This document shows positions 1-10,695 of a stretch of 64,000 nucleotides of DNA, one piece after another. The stretch spans positions 196,798 through 260,797 of the forward strand of contig LUCM01000822.1 of the NCBI GenBank assembly GCA_008360955.1. The letters are read 5' to 3'. The position numbers and the translations under genes are program-made. The notes beneath the pieces are model-generated. The model did not search any database, was not told the DNA's origin, and saw only the letters and a program-made list of their open reading frames with translations. The DNA is from Fasciolopsis buskii. Its lineage: Eukaryota; Platyhelminthes; Trematoda; Plagiorchiida; Fasciolidae. The number at the start of each line of letters is the position of its first letter. Position 1 is the stretch's first letter.

Positions 1-2277
1 TTGACCATATCGCAGTTAGCTACCGTTGGCGCAGTTCTCTCCAGAACTGTAGATCATACTGGACCACGTACGTCGAATCGGACCATGCATTAGTTTTAAT
101 GCGATTTTTGCTGCAGCTGAATGGCCATCGACGCAGGCCACAAATGCGATTGGCTGTCGGACGTTTGTCTGATTCGTCTGTTCGCAACAGCTACGAACAG
201 AAACTGTCCGAGGAACTAAGAACTGCGACCAGTGGCAATGTAGACGATCAGTGGGATCAAATTAAGCAGGCTATGCATTTGGCAGCGAATTTCGCCTGCG
301 GTCTTAGACCTAATACTCATGAAAAACACTGGATCTCTCAAGCGTCGCTAAGTCTAATGAAGCAAAAACGCGAGCTGCCTAACTGCAAGGAAATGAATAA
401 GATGCATCGGCAGTTGCAGCGTCAGTTGACCATAAGCCTTGGGAATGACCGCGAAAGCTGGTGGGTTAAGTTAGCCGAAGGGATGGAAGTGGCGTCCGCT
501 TCAGGTGACAGTCAAAGACTGTTTAAGCTTATACGCGACAGCGGTGGGCGGCGAACTTCGGTTAGTGAAGTCGTGAGCGATAAGAATGGAGAGCTCATTC
601 ATGGTAGACAGGAAAGAGTGGACCGTTGGGCAGAATATTTCAAGGATCAGTTTAACTGGCCATACGCTATCGTATCTAGTCCGACGCCTGGAGCTGTGAA
701 TCCTTCGGAGGTGTCACTTGATCCCCCAACGGAAGTGGAAGTGGAATCGAATATTCGGCTTCTGAAGAGGGGAAAAGCTGCCGGTCCCGACGAACTTTCC
801 CCAGTTCTTTTCAAATTGGGTGACGAAGTGCTGATGAAATCACTTATCTCCTTGCTTCGTGATATTTGGAACGAGGAGCGTATCGCGCTTTCGTGGGGTG
901 AGTCACTGATTATATCCATCTTCAAGAAGGTTACACGGAGTGACTGCAGCAATCATCGTGGGATTAGTTTAATTCCGATAGTTACTAAGGTGTTAGCTTC
1001 GATAATGCTGCGCCGTTTGACACCGAATCGCGAGAGCAATATCCGCGAACAACAGGCCGGATTTCGGCCAGGTCGAGGTTGCATCGACTAGGTAATCACT
1101 CTTCGACAGATACTCGAAACGCGCCACACGCACCGCTGCTCTACGATCGTAGTCTTTCTCGACTTGAAAGGTGCTTTCGACTCCGTGGATCGACCAGCAC
1201 TACTCAGTGCTCTCCACCGGAAGGGTATGCCAACAAAGTTTGTGAACCTGTTGCGAGCATTGTAATTGCATACCTATGGTCGCCTGAGGGTATACGGTGA
1301 ACTGTCACGTTCGTTCGAAACGACTAGTGGCATTCGACAAGGGTGTCCCATCTCTCCATTCTTGTTCAACTTCGTCATGGACGAGGTAATAGAAAATGCT
1401 TTAGGAGGTCTCCGGGATGTAGAGATTCAACTGGGAAATGGAGGAAAGCTATGCGACCTAGATTACGCAGATGACGTCGTGTGCCTGTTCGAGTCTGCGG
1501 ACCATGCACAACGGGCACTAGATAGACTTTCGAGATCGGTCGCTCCGTTTGGCATGTGCTTTGCACCTTCAAAGTGCAAAGTACTGTTACAGGACTGGAC
1601 GACAGCAGCGCCGAACTTGATACTGTATGGAGATGAGCTGACGATTGTGGACCTTGTCTGTGAAGTCCTCCACGATAAGAACCTTGTTGTCCTCCTTGTC
1701 GGAGTATTTGAAAACAGCGCATCCTCCTGGTCAGCACCTGGACTGGACGACAGTATTGCCGAATTTGGTGCTGAGCGGAGAGGAACTAATGATTGTAGAC
1801 CGTTTCATCTACCTTGGTAGCCGCGTTTCGAACGGTGGTAGCTCGGCAGTGGAGGTAAACACGCGTATATCCAAGGCTCGGGCAGCTTACGCTGGATTGA
1901 AGCACTTGTGGCATCGGCCTGATATTTCACTGAAGTTGAAAGGTCGTGTGTACTGTGCTGCAGTGAGTTCAGTTCTGTTGTACGGTTGCGAGACGTGGAG
2001 TATGCGTGTTGGCGATGTTCGTCGGTTGGAGGTTTTCTACAACCGATGTTTACTTAGCATGGCTAGGATTGGATGGAGTGACCGGGTGAGTAATATTGAG
2101 GTTAGGAATCTGGTATTGGGTGCCACTTCTGAGAATAGCTTGTTTCAGCGTATGAAACTGAGTAGACTACGCTGGTTGGGTCACGTGTTGCGTATGACGA
2201 ACACTCGTCTACCATACCGTGCCTTATTTGTGTTCCTCCTAATGAATGGAAGAAGCCATTTGGAGGCCAACAGATGA
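1..2277 (+). pseudogene. Broken endonuclease/reverse transcriptase ORF of RTE-like copy 1
   Basis: The open part at 99-1091 encodes the linker and start of the reverse transcriptase, with GKAAGPDELSP, the HRGISLIPI block and GFRPGRGCID. The frame then meets TAG at 1089-1091 and TAA at 1263-1265 but stays in register, giving DLKGAFDSVDR between the stops and IRQGCPISPFLFNFV and the catalytic YADD (about 1465-1476) after them. At ~1657-1741 foreign antisense sequence breaks the frame. The C-terminal part resumes in another frame at ~1742-2277 with LLYGCETWSM and RLRWLGHVLRM. The two stops, the chimeric insert and the frame change make this copy inactive. The same two stops occur in copies 2 and 3. 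Confidence 0.85.
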
Positions 2278-2668
2278 CGTGGCAACGTGGGATGGGGAAA
2301 TGTACATCGAAGTGAAGTAAAGTAGGTGTCTCACGCCTTCGTCGTTGGGGTCCGAAAGACTCGTCGACTTGCTGGCCGGAGACACTGAAGAATATGGCAG
2401 TGAACCGTAAACAGTGGCGATCGTGCTGTCATTTTCCATCGAATCAGAATGATTGAAAACACGTGCGTTTGTACAGTTAGACTGTGTTCCGTGTGTTGGC
2501 TGCAGCAGCATCTTATCTTTTCCCGCCTGTATAGGTCCACTCCCTGTTCCCGTTGGATATTCGCTATATTTATATAAACGTGTAACTCTGGGGAACGGCA
2601 GTGGTCAGTGAGGCTTGCCTTGCTTTTTAACGCTGAACGATGATGATGATAATGATTATGATGATGAT
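1..2668 (+). mobile_element. RTE-like LINE, copy 1 (5' part cut by window edge)
   Basis: Non-LTR retrotransposon whose sequence already runs at base 1. It continues through the reverse-transcriptase region to a 3' untranslated part, and ends at 2638-2668 in an irregular GAT/TGA repeat, the kind of short simple-repeat tail typical of RTE-clade elements. Bases 1-1741 match 4562-6302 in inverted orientation without a gap. A ~85-base piece (about 1657-1741) is antisense CR1-like endonuclease sequence, after which the RTE sequence resumes and overlaps what came before. The clade assignment rests on the tail and the protein style and is tentative. That it is a LINE is clear. Confidence 0.85.
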
Positions 2669-2679
2669 GCCACGAAGTC

Positions 2680-3170
2680 AGGTTTCCCTTGAAAGGCAGA
2701 GTCCAGAATGTTGCAATTTGTACAGTGCTGCTTTACAGATGTAAAACCTGGCCAGTTCGAGAAGACCTAAGGCAGACGATCGCGTCCGATCACCGGTGTC
2801 TGAGGTCACTATCAGGGGTATGGAAGTAACAACAAGTTAGTAGTGACGAAGTTCGGAGTATTTGGATCCGATCATGCATCGTTGCAAGGGAGTGTTTACT
2901 GCAATGTCTAGGTAACGTTTTACGAATCCCTACTCGGCGTCTGCCTCATCGCGCTTTATTCGCGCTCGCTGGATAGAATTGGAAACGACGGCTCAGTGGA
3001 CAACCGCCGACTTCGAAAAGAAATTTTAAAAAGTTTACCTCCAGTTTAGCTGCAGTAGGTCTTTGATGTCTGAGGGCTAGAACATAAATAATTCCGAAAA
3101 CCGCTGGCTGAAGACCCTGACGGATATGGCTCGAAACCGGAATCAATGTCAGCAATGTTTGGAATGCTAT
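2680..3170 (+). mobile_element. LINE 3' fragment (diverged, RTE-like)
   Basis: Conceptual translation shows a decayed C-terminal end of a LINE polyprotein: LKGRVQNVAICTVLLYRCKTW, then DHRCLRSLSGVW and LRIPTRRLPHRALFARAG. These parallel the C-terminal motifs of copy 1 (YGCETW, RCL, GHVLRM, RLPYRALF). It follows directly on the simple-repeat tail of copy 1, so copy 1 may have inserted into or next to it. Several stops and frame changes are present. No intact ORF remains. Confidence 0.6.
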
Positions 3171-3378
3171 GGTGGCCCCTCACCTTCCCCTTTCTGTGTG
3201 TAAAAAGAACAACAAACAATAAAGCAAACAAAAACAACACTGAGTGTGATAAAACCCCAAAAGAAACTTATAGTTTTCGAACTATCCACTGCTTTTCCAT
3301 ATCTATTATTATTATCATAACTACTACCACTATTATTCTGTGGTCCTTTTGCACGACATTTGTACCAGATTAGTGTTA

Positions 3379-3401
3379 TATATATATATATATATATATA
3401 T
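3379..3401. repeat. (TA)n microsatellite
   Basis: An uninterrupted run of alternating T and A. It is one of about ten similar tracts in the window, several of which lie at the borders of Penelope-like fragments. Confidence 0.9.
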
Positions 3402-3970
3402 GATTCAAGTCTGAGAGTTTAATTTCCCGGGCCTCTCAAACCAACGTCTGTCTGTAGTGTTGCGTGTAAAACTGTCTTGGTATTCTGCACCAGCCGCTTT
3501 TTTAAACCCGCCTTCGTTTATACGATGCCCAAATCCACCCGACACTGAAATACTGGAGTGGTGCGCTTGCTCTACCGTCCCGCCTCATGACTGGTTGATC
3601 AATGATCTCTTCTTGACCTTAAATGTGCAGTCACCTGTGCAACGCCAGCCACCGGACTCAGCATCTCTTTTCTATCGTAATTATCAATCTTTGCTCTTCA
3701 AAACTCTCTTCGGCAGTTCTCTTTACCAAAGTCTGGTCAGTAAGACAACTTGGCCACTTAAACGAACAAATTCAAGTCCTCTATAGGATACTTTTTGTTT
3801 GTGTTCACTCAGCTACACGGCCCTACAGACTTTTGCCAAATTATGTTGACTGTCGCAGAACTACCGTCCCAAGTAGTAAGCAAATACTAACCAGAATATA
3901 CTAGCAAAAAGCTGATATGCGCGTTGTCACTGAGGTGACGGGCCATCATCACGGAATTGTGTTGGTAGAT
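3402..3970. other. Unassigned stretch
   Basis: Short open frames of 93-109 codons overlap here on the + strand but show no family motif, no repeat structure and no splice-bounded conserved exon that I recognise. Confidence 0.4.
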
Positions 3971-4655
3971 AGTGGTGATCGAAGATCTGCAGAACAGAAG
4001 TAACCAGAGTTGCCTGCCAGCGCATGAGGAAGTAGAACCTATTGGGAGGCTTGAGATGCACTGTCGTTTAACAACTAGGGATGAGGAGAAACCGGAAGGC
4101 TGTAGTCGTAGGTCACCGCCCCCCCCCGCACCGGCTGTCGCATCAAATGAAAATAGTTACTCCGGGGGTATTGTGCCCGAGGACCAGGTCGCAGTAGGCA
4201 AGGCTAGCAACTTGGCCCGAGGAAGACAACAGATTAACAGTACTCTACGCCAACGTGTGTAGTAGCAAAAACAAGTAGCCTGAGCTCATAGCGGGGAATG
4301 CTGAACATAATGCCTCTATATTCTCCATTGTCCAAAAAGTGGCTAACAAAAACAGAGAGCGTCCCAGGAACTGCAAGACAGAGCATCTACATTTATAGCC
4401 GAAAGATCGAGTGTCAAGGGGACGGAGTGGCCATCCTCATCCGAGAAGGAATCAACCATGGTGAATCACAAGTAAGATCATGCACTGGGATTATCAAAGT
4501 ATGTAAAGCCACGTTGCCAATTCAGTTTAGGCGGATCAACGTGGCTTGCGTGTATAGGACGCCAGGTGCTGACCAAGAGGATGCGCTGTTTTCAAATACT
4601 CCGACAAGGAGGACAACAAGGTTCTTATCGTGGAGGACTTCACAGACAAGGTCCA
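3971..4655 (+). mobile_element. CR1-like LINE endonuclease-domain fragment
   Basis: Across shifting frames the + strand translates to the start of a CR1-type apurinic-like (EEP) endonuclease: SSKNK and PELIAGN near 4262-4295, GDGVAILIREGINHGES at about 4417-4470, VACVYRTPGADQEDALF at about 4540-4590, then DNKVLIVEDFTDKV at about 4613-4655 where GDFN would be expected. Frameshifts and stops make it non-functional. Its 3' end is fused to the truncated RTE-like copy 2, which runs in the opposite direction. A piece of this junction is also present, inverted, inside RTE-like copy 1. Confidence 0.65.
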
Positions 4656-7190
4656 CAATCGTCAGCTCATCTCCATACAGTATCAAGTTCGGCGCTGCTG
4701 TCGTCCAGTCCTGTAACAGTACTTTGCACTTTGAAGGTGCAAAGCACATGCCAAACGGAGCGACCGATCTCGAAAGTCTATCTAGTGCCCGTTGTGCATG
4801 GTCCGCAGACTCGAACAGGCACACGACGTCATCTGCGTAATCTAGGTCGCATAGCTTTCCTCCATTTCCCAGTTGAATCTCTACATCCCGGAGACCTCCT
4901 AAAGCATTTTCTATTACCTCGTCCATGACGAAGTTGAACAAGAATGGAGAGATGGGACACCCTTGTCGAATGCCACTAGTCGTTTCGAACGAACGTGACA
5001 GTTCACCGTATACCCTCAGGCGACCATAGGTATGCAATTACAATGCTCGCAACAGGTTCACAAACTTTGTTGGCATACCCTTCCGGTGGAGAGCACTGAG
5101 TAGTGCTGGTCGATCCACGGAGTCGAAAGCACCTTTCAAGTCGAGAAAGACTACGATCGTAGAGCAGCGGTGCGTGTGGCGCGTTTCGAGTATCTGTCGA
5201 AGAGTGATTACCTAGTCGATGCAACCTCGACCTGGCCGAAATCCGGCCTGTTGTTCGCGGATATTGCTCTCGCGATTCGGTGTCAAACGGCGCAGCATTA
5301 TCGAAGCTAACACCTTAGTAACTATCGGAATTAAACTAATCCCACGATGATTGCTGCAGTCACTCCGTGTAACCTTCTTGAAGATGGATATAATCAGTGA
5401 CTCACCCCACGAAAGCGCGATACGCTCCTCGTTCCAAATATCACGAAGCAAGGAGATAAGTGATTTCATCAGCACTTCGTCACCCAATTTGAAAAGAACT
5501 GGGGAAAGTTCGTCGGGACCGGCAGCTTTTCCCCTCTTCAGAAGCCGAATATTCGATTCCACTTCCACTTCCGTTGGGGGATCAAGTGACACCTCCGAAG
5601 GATTCACAGCTCCAGGCGTCGGACTAGATACGATAGCGTATGGCCAGTTAAACTGATCCTTGAAATATTCTGCCCAACGGTCCACTCTTTCCTGTCTACC
5701 ATGAATGAGCTCTCCATTCTTATCGCTCACGACTTCACTAACCGAAGTTCGCCGCCCACCGCTGTCGCGTATAAGCTTAAACAGTCTTTGACTGTCACCT
5801 GAAGCGGACGCCACTTCCATCCCTTCGGCTAACTTAACCCACCAGCTTTCGCGGTCATTCCCAAGGCTTATGGTCAACTGACGCTGCAACTGCCGATGCA
5901 TCTTATTCATTTCCTTGCAGTTAGGCAGCTCGCGTTTTTGCTTCATTAGACTTAGCGACGCTTGAGAGATCCAGTGTTTTTCATGAGTATTAGGTCTAAG
6001 ACCGCAGGCGAAATTTGCTGCCAAATGCATAGCCTGCTTAATTTGATCCCACTGATCGTCTACATTGCCACTGGTCGCAGTTCTTAGTTCCTCGGACAGT
6101 TTCTGTTCGTAGCTGTTGCGAACAGACGAATCAGACAAACGTCCGACAGCCAATCGCATTTGTGGCCTGCGTCGATGGCCATTCAGCTGCAGCAAAAATC
6201 GCATTAAAACTAATGCATGGTCCGATTCGACGTACGTGGTCCAGTATGATCTACAGTTCTGGAGAGAACTGCGCCAACGGTAGCTAACTGCGATATGGTC
6301 AACCTGACTCAAAGTACCTGTCGGGCTAAAGCGCCATGTCGCTGTGCGACGCGAGCTGTGTCGGGAATTCGTACTAGATAGGAATAAATGATTATCTGCA
6401 CAGAATTGGAGAAGTCTTTCTCCGTTGTTTGTTCGCTGTGCAGGCAAGGCGCAGACATCAATCGAAAGTGAGTCCACTGTCAGAGCCAAACACGCCTGTT
6501 GGCCAGCCTGCAATAAAGTGCGCATATTGAAGCAACCGAGATGCAGAGGCTGACGAGGTTTGAGAAAATGTGAGCTAACAGACTGAAAACCACCTACTAC
6601 ACTAATTGACAATAAACCGTTGGGAGTATCGGGCGTGTTATCAGTGGAGATACTATGGGTAGGCAGAAGGGGCAAACAGATTGGGCTGGAGACAGAAGAG
6701 ACAGGCTGAATAAAAGAGAGGGAACTCTGAGCAGTAGCATACTTATCACTACCCACCTCACCTGCGCTCGATGCAATGATCAGCGCGGTCCTGATTACCC
6801 TGCGCGACGACCGATGCGGTATGGAATTATTTGTAGGCGTGTTACTCATGGGGATTGATGAACGGGTGCTGCTAGGGAGTCCTGCCACTAAGCAGAAGAA
6901 GGATTAGGGTTCTCAACCAAAGCCTTTGGTCCTGACAAGAACCTGACCGCAAGGCAGCGAGGAATAGCTGAGTGGGCGCCCATCTACTTGGATCAATTAG
7001 TCTTCCACTCGTTTTTACGACTGAGCTGCTAACTCAGATCAACCCCCAACTTGGACGACCAGGAGACTACTTCGTCAGGCCTCTACCCATTGACTTTCCA
7101 GGCATGATTGGATCTTCGGCTTGAGATAAGCCATCCTGTATAGCTCGTTGGATCATGGAGGCACGCAAGCCGTCACACCACGTCAAGTTG
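4562..7190 (-). mobile_element. RTE-like LINE, copy 2 (3'-truncated)
   Basis: Reads on the - strand from a 5' region near 7190 (shared with copy 3 near 30480) to about 4650, where it passes into antisense CR1-like sequence. The C-terminal third and the simple-repeat tail are missing. Loss of the 3' end is not what target-primed reverse transcription produces, so recombination or template switching is likely. Relative to copy 3 it lacks ~450 bp of the endonuclease domain, with the joint at about 6446-6450 falling in a 3-base microhomology. Bases 4562-6302 are the inverted partner of 1-1741. Confidence 0.85.
5212..6888 (-). pseudogene. RTE-like copy 2: endonuclease-deleted N-terminal + RT ORF (558 codons)
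   Basis: Open from 6888 to a TAG at 5212-5214. Order: a Ser/Thr-rich N-terminal stretch, then HLGCFNMRTLLQAGQQ (start of the EEP endonuclease), then a direct in-frame jump to the end of that domain (LLQFCADNHLFL and SHALVLMRF-like sequence), the inter-domain linker with ESWWVKLAEGMEVASASGD, and the start of the reverse transcriptase (GKAAGPDELSPVLF, GFRPGRGCID). The catalytic part of the RT lies beyond the stop (4562-5211, with YADD) and is also interrupted by TAA at 5038-5040. It lacks most of the nuclease and the end of the RT, so it is a dead copy despite its long frame. Confidence 0.85.
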
Positions 7191-7259
7191 TAGTCTTGTT
7201 GTGACTTCGCGATGGCTCCATAAATATCTGAGGTTGGCAAATGTCTGTTGAACTTTAAA

Positions 7260-7910
7260 GATGCTTAGTGAGTTCTCGTCCTCTAAATTCCAGTCTGTTG
7301 AAATTCAATTTCCCTCATGCGCAAAACTGACTTTTTCCGAAAATTCCCCACGTAGATTGGTTGTTGGTAACTTTCCTTGGCAATTTTGAAAAGCACTTTG
7401 CACTTGGCGACGAAAATGTGCATGCCACATATAGTGACTTCCGCGACCAAATGGTTTATAGTGGCTTGAACATTTTGAGGGCCATCTTCCAGCAGGGCGA
7501 TGTCGTCAGCATAATCTAAGTCAGCAACTCGGGGGCCCGGCAAAAGTTCCATACCACAGTTTTCCATATCGTGGGAGGTCCTGCGGAGCTGATCGTCCCC
7601 TGCGAATTCGAAGAAGGACGGGGAGGATTTCCGCTGGCACTGGCTGCAGAGGGAGTGTACAGGATAGAGTAGAAGCAGCCGGTGGCTAGTGGAATTGAAA
7701 GTGGAAGTATCCTGCCCAGCGGTCGAGTCTACGCCACAAGCTGGTTATTGATGATTCATCAGCTTCTTGAATTGCTTCGTTGACACCAGATTTTCGCGGT
7801 CCCATTAGGCGATTGAATTGAAAGAGCTTTCTGGGGTTGGCAGAGGTGAAAAGTGGTTCCATCTCAATGGCTCGTTCTGACCGCCAGGTCTCACGATCAG
7901 CACACATACC
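7260..7910 (-). mobile_element. LINE fragment (RT N-terminal and YADD parts)
   Basis: The - strand frame 7686-7907 resembles the linker before the RT (ETWRSERAIEMEPLF, KLFQFNRLMGPRKSG, RLDRWAGYFHFQF, compare DRWAEYFKDQF in copies 1-3). The frame 7283-7567 holds LDYADDIALLEDGP and a following KCKVLFK, the RT active site and the block behind it. The RT between them is deleted. It is diverged from the three younger copies. Confidence 0.7.
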
Positions 7911-8600
7911 TTATGCCTAATATCTGTGTTAATGACATTATTGTTTGAACACATTCTGCACCGAGAGACTTTGCAAATCTGCTCTGAACAGCCCTGTTTG
8001 TGATTCGTATAGCAGGGCCGATTTTACTGCTGTGTATACTTGACCTATGGTCGATGTCACGCCGACACCATAAGTGCCTCAAGTTAGTGAATGCTAATCG
8101 AGCCTTCTTTGTGCGACCGCGGGGTGAGATGCAACGACCTAAATAACCAAATATATCTGCCTCACTCAGTTATCCCTCTGCAAAAACATGATTCAACTGT
8201 GAGTCAATCCAGTCTTGTAATAGAATTTTCCATTTCGGACGTGTAAAACGCATCCCAAAATGTTTACAGTATCATTCAGGCGACAGAAAAACCTGCAACC
8301 TACTTGGGTTTTTACTCAGCTGCATGACTTCGTCAGCGTTTTCCAGGTGAGACAGGTTCTTGCTTGAGCAAATGTCAATGCCACGAATTTCACGGGAAGA
8401 AAGGGCTATATCCATAATCATCTCAATGACAAGGTCGAAAGGAAATGATGAAGGAGGTAACCGTGAAAAACACTGCGTTTCGGGATGAACTCGGGCGGAC
8501 GATCGCCATTTACTTGAACTTGGCTTTCGCTGTTCGCATGCAGGGGTTGAGAAAATGCGGTGTTTCTTCGACACACTCTTCATTGAGGGGCAACACAATC
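7911..8600 (-). mobile_element. LINE fragment (RT C-terminal half)
   Basis: On the - strand: FPFDLVIEMIMDIALSSREI at about 8430-8370, a decayed active site (ENADEVMQLSKNPSRLQVFL), then LLQDWIDSQLNH (about 8225) and KARLAFTNLRHLWCRRDI (8105-8040). This is the second half of an RTE-like RT, placed head-to-tail upstream of the separate fragment at 7260-7910. No intact ORF. Confidence 0.6.
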
Positions 8601-10695
8601 AAATTGCGCGATTAACTGAATCAAATGCCACTTTCAAATCAAGAAAGAAATAATGGATCTATGAAATATGCATGTGTCCTGCGAACTGCCACAAAATGAG
8701 AATTTGGTGAATACGATCCTGAAACCATACACATACTGTTATGTTGCCGAGTTTAGTTGGTCTATGCACAAGTACTCGCGGTGCACGATATCACAGGAGC
8801 ACGCAGCCTGTGGTCTAGTAGGACACGAACACGCGCACACAGAGGTTGGAGACAAAATGTTCGGGCTCAAGACTCAAGGCCCGTAATCGCACAACGAATG
8901 GAACAGATCTGCTGCTCCCTTGAATGAGCAGCCACACGAAACAATAAGCGGCGCGAAATACGAACAGTTAGCCCAGCTCGCTAGCGGAAGAGAGAAGACG
9001 AACACAGAGTACTGCCGTGCGTTTATTGGTAACTCACCACCACAAATCAGAATTCAAGTGGGCTCTATCGTTTATATGGTTTTGTTGGGTGGCCTTGATC
9101 GATTTGTGGACTAGCCAATCACAGAACGGGCTTTTATGAATCTTTTCGCGCAATATTTAAAATAACGTCAATTTTGAAATATTGAGAAAAGGACAGATTC
9201 TTTTAGAAAATTAATAGCAGGAATTAAATCTGCGGTTCCAAAAACCTTGGATTGGTCGTCGACCATAACACATACACATTTCACAAATACTATGCAATCG
9301 TTGGGGATAGTGCTTGTCAGAAATTTAGATGCAGTGTTTGCCAAACTAATTTCTCTGTGATTTTCTCATCAGGATCTGTCACCTTTCTCGTAAATCGGTA
9401 CGATCATTGATTCATCCGGTTGTCCAAGTCGAAATAGAATGTTGACTTAGAGGACCCATCTCGAATATTTCGTTATATGGTCAAGCCCACAAGACAATAA
9501 GACGAACTGAGGGTGACATAACCCACTGGGAACTGGTGACTGATTGCTCAGTCCATACTCCCTTCGGATAGGGCTAAACATCCTGGGTACCCGGGGCGCC
9601 CCCATTCTGCAGATATCGGTGTGCATACAGCCGTGTGCTTCATACGCCTCTCATGGTTGGTTTGTAATCAGGTTTTAGCCATCTCCCCTAGATTGATTAC
9701 TTATGGTCAGTCAACCCGGTAGAAGGTACCGGGGAATTCGCCCTTCGTCCTAGCACCTTTGTGCAGACTGCTCGGTCACGTGGGAGCAATACATAGGATA
9801 TTCTTGGCAGAGGCTATGCGAAATGCAGGTCATTTGAGAGCATATCGGGAGGCGTTCAAGCTGAGCAGCGGGATCGGAGCCTGAGACAATCCACCCCCGA
9901 CCATTTTGAGGCATTTATGATCCACTCGGTTTACTGTGCGTATTTTGTAGCATAAATATGTTTGTTTGTCTAGTTCGGTTTCTTGCGCTCTCCAAGCACA
10001 CGCGAACTGTGCAACTTTTCTGGGTCTAGTTTTTGTCGTGTGGATTGCAAATTTTTGCCCTTGTATCAGTCATCTTCAGTTACCTATGCAATTTGTGTAC
10101 GTAGTCGATTGACGGTGCTAGACGGGTTGTTAATATTTTGTCAGACTTGGCCTCTTTCCGTTCCACTCAGTGGAATGGTGAACAATGTTTCAATTTTTCC
10201 TGGGTTACAGTTGGGCCTCGGTTGAAATAAAGTGCAGGGCGCGTCTCAAATAGCTCAAGTCTCATAGAGTAGCGCATAAAATAATAGTCACTCTAAGCAA
10301 AAATAACCGCCTTTTTTATTCGTAGTTGCATCGGTCCATTTAACTGAATGATTTCGGTGTCACTGAAGGTTAGCAGTGTGCCGTGTTCATAATATCGGCG
10401 GGATTAGAAATGGTTTCACAAACGTAAATTTGCACCTCGAAATTTGCTGCCTATAAGTTGGTCGTCAGTATCATCAAGACCACGAGGTTGATTGAGTCTT
10501 GTTCCACACTTGTTCCCGCTTTGCCCCGCAGACCTGAGCAAACTTCTTTCAACTGTGCAAACTTTTTGTACTCACTGTCTAAGTACCTAGTGTCGACAAG
10601 TTCTCTGCGATGATTTTGCCACCAACCACGTCGGAAACGCTAGAGATACTGAGTTTGACTAATGCCTGCTGATGTTTCACAACGGCCCAGTTCAT
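8601..10695. other. Unassigned ~2-kb stretch
   Basis: No conserved coding motif, RNA gene or clear repeat was recognised. Frames of 64-80 codons (8668-8886, 8920-9114, 9983-10225) have no recognisable composition or motifs. Bases 9500-9900 are GC-richer and could be the 5' untranslated part of an unrecognised element. Confidence 0.4.

Noticed and set aside
647..952. 101-codon antisense frame repeated at 5351-5656 and 28215-28520
   Set aside because: It is the shadow of the conserved RT coding strand. It recurs only because the LINE copies recur.
9983..10225. 80-codon frame as a small gene
   Set aside because: No motif, no supporting splice or promoter context, and composition like its surroundings.
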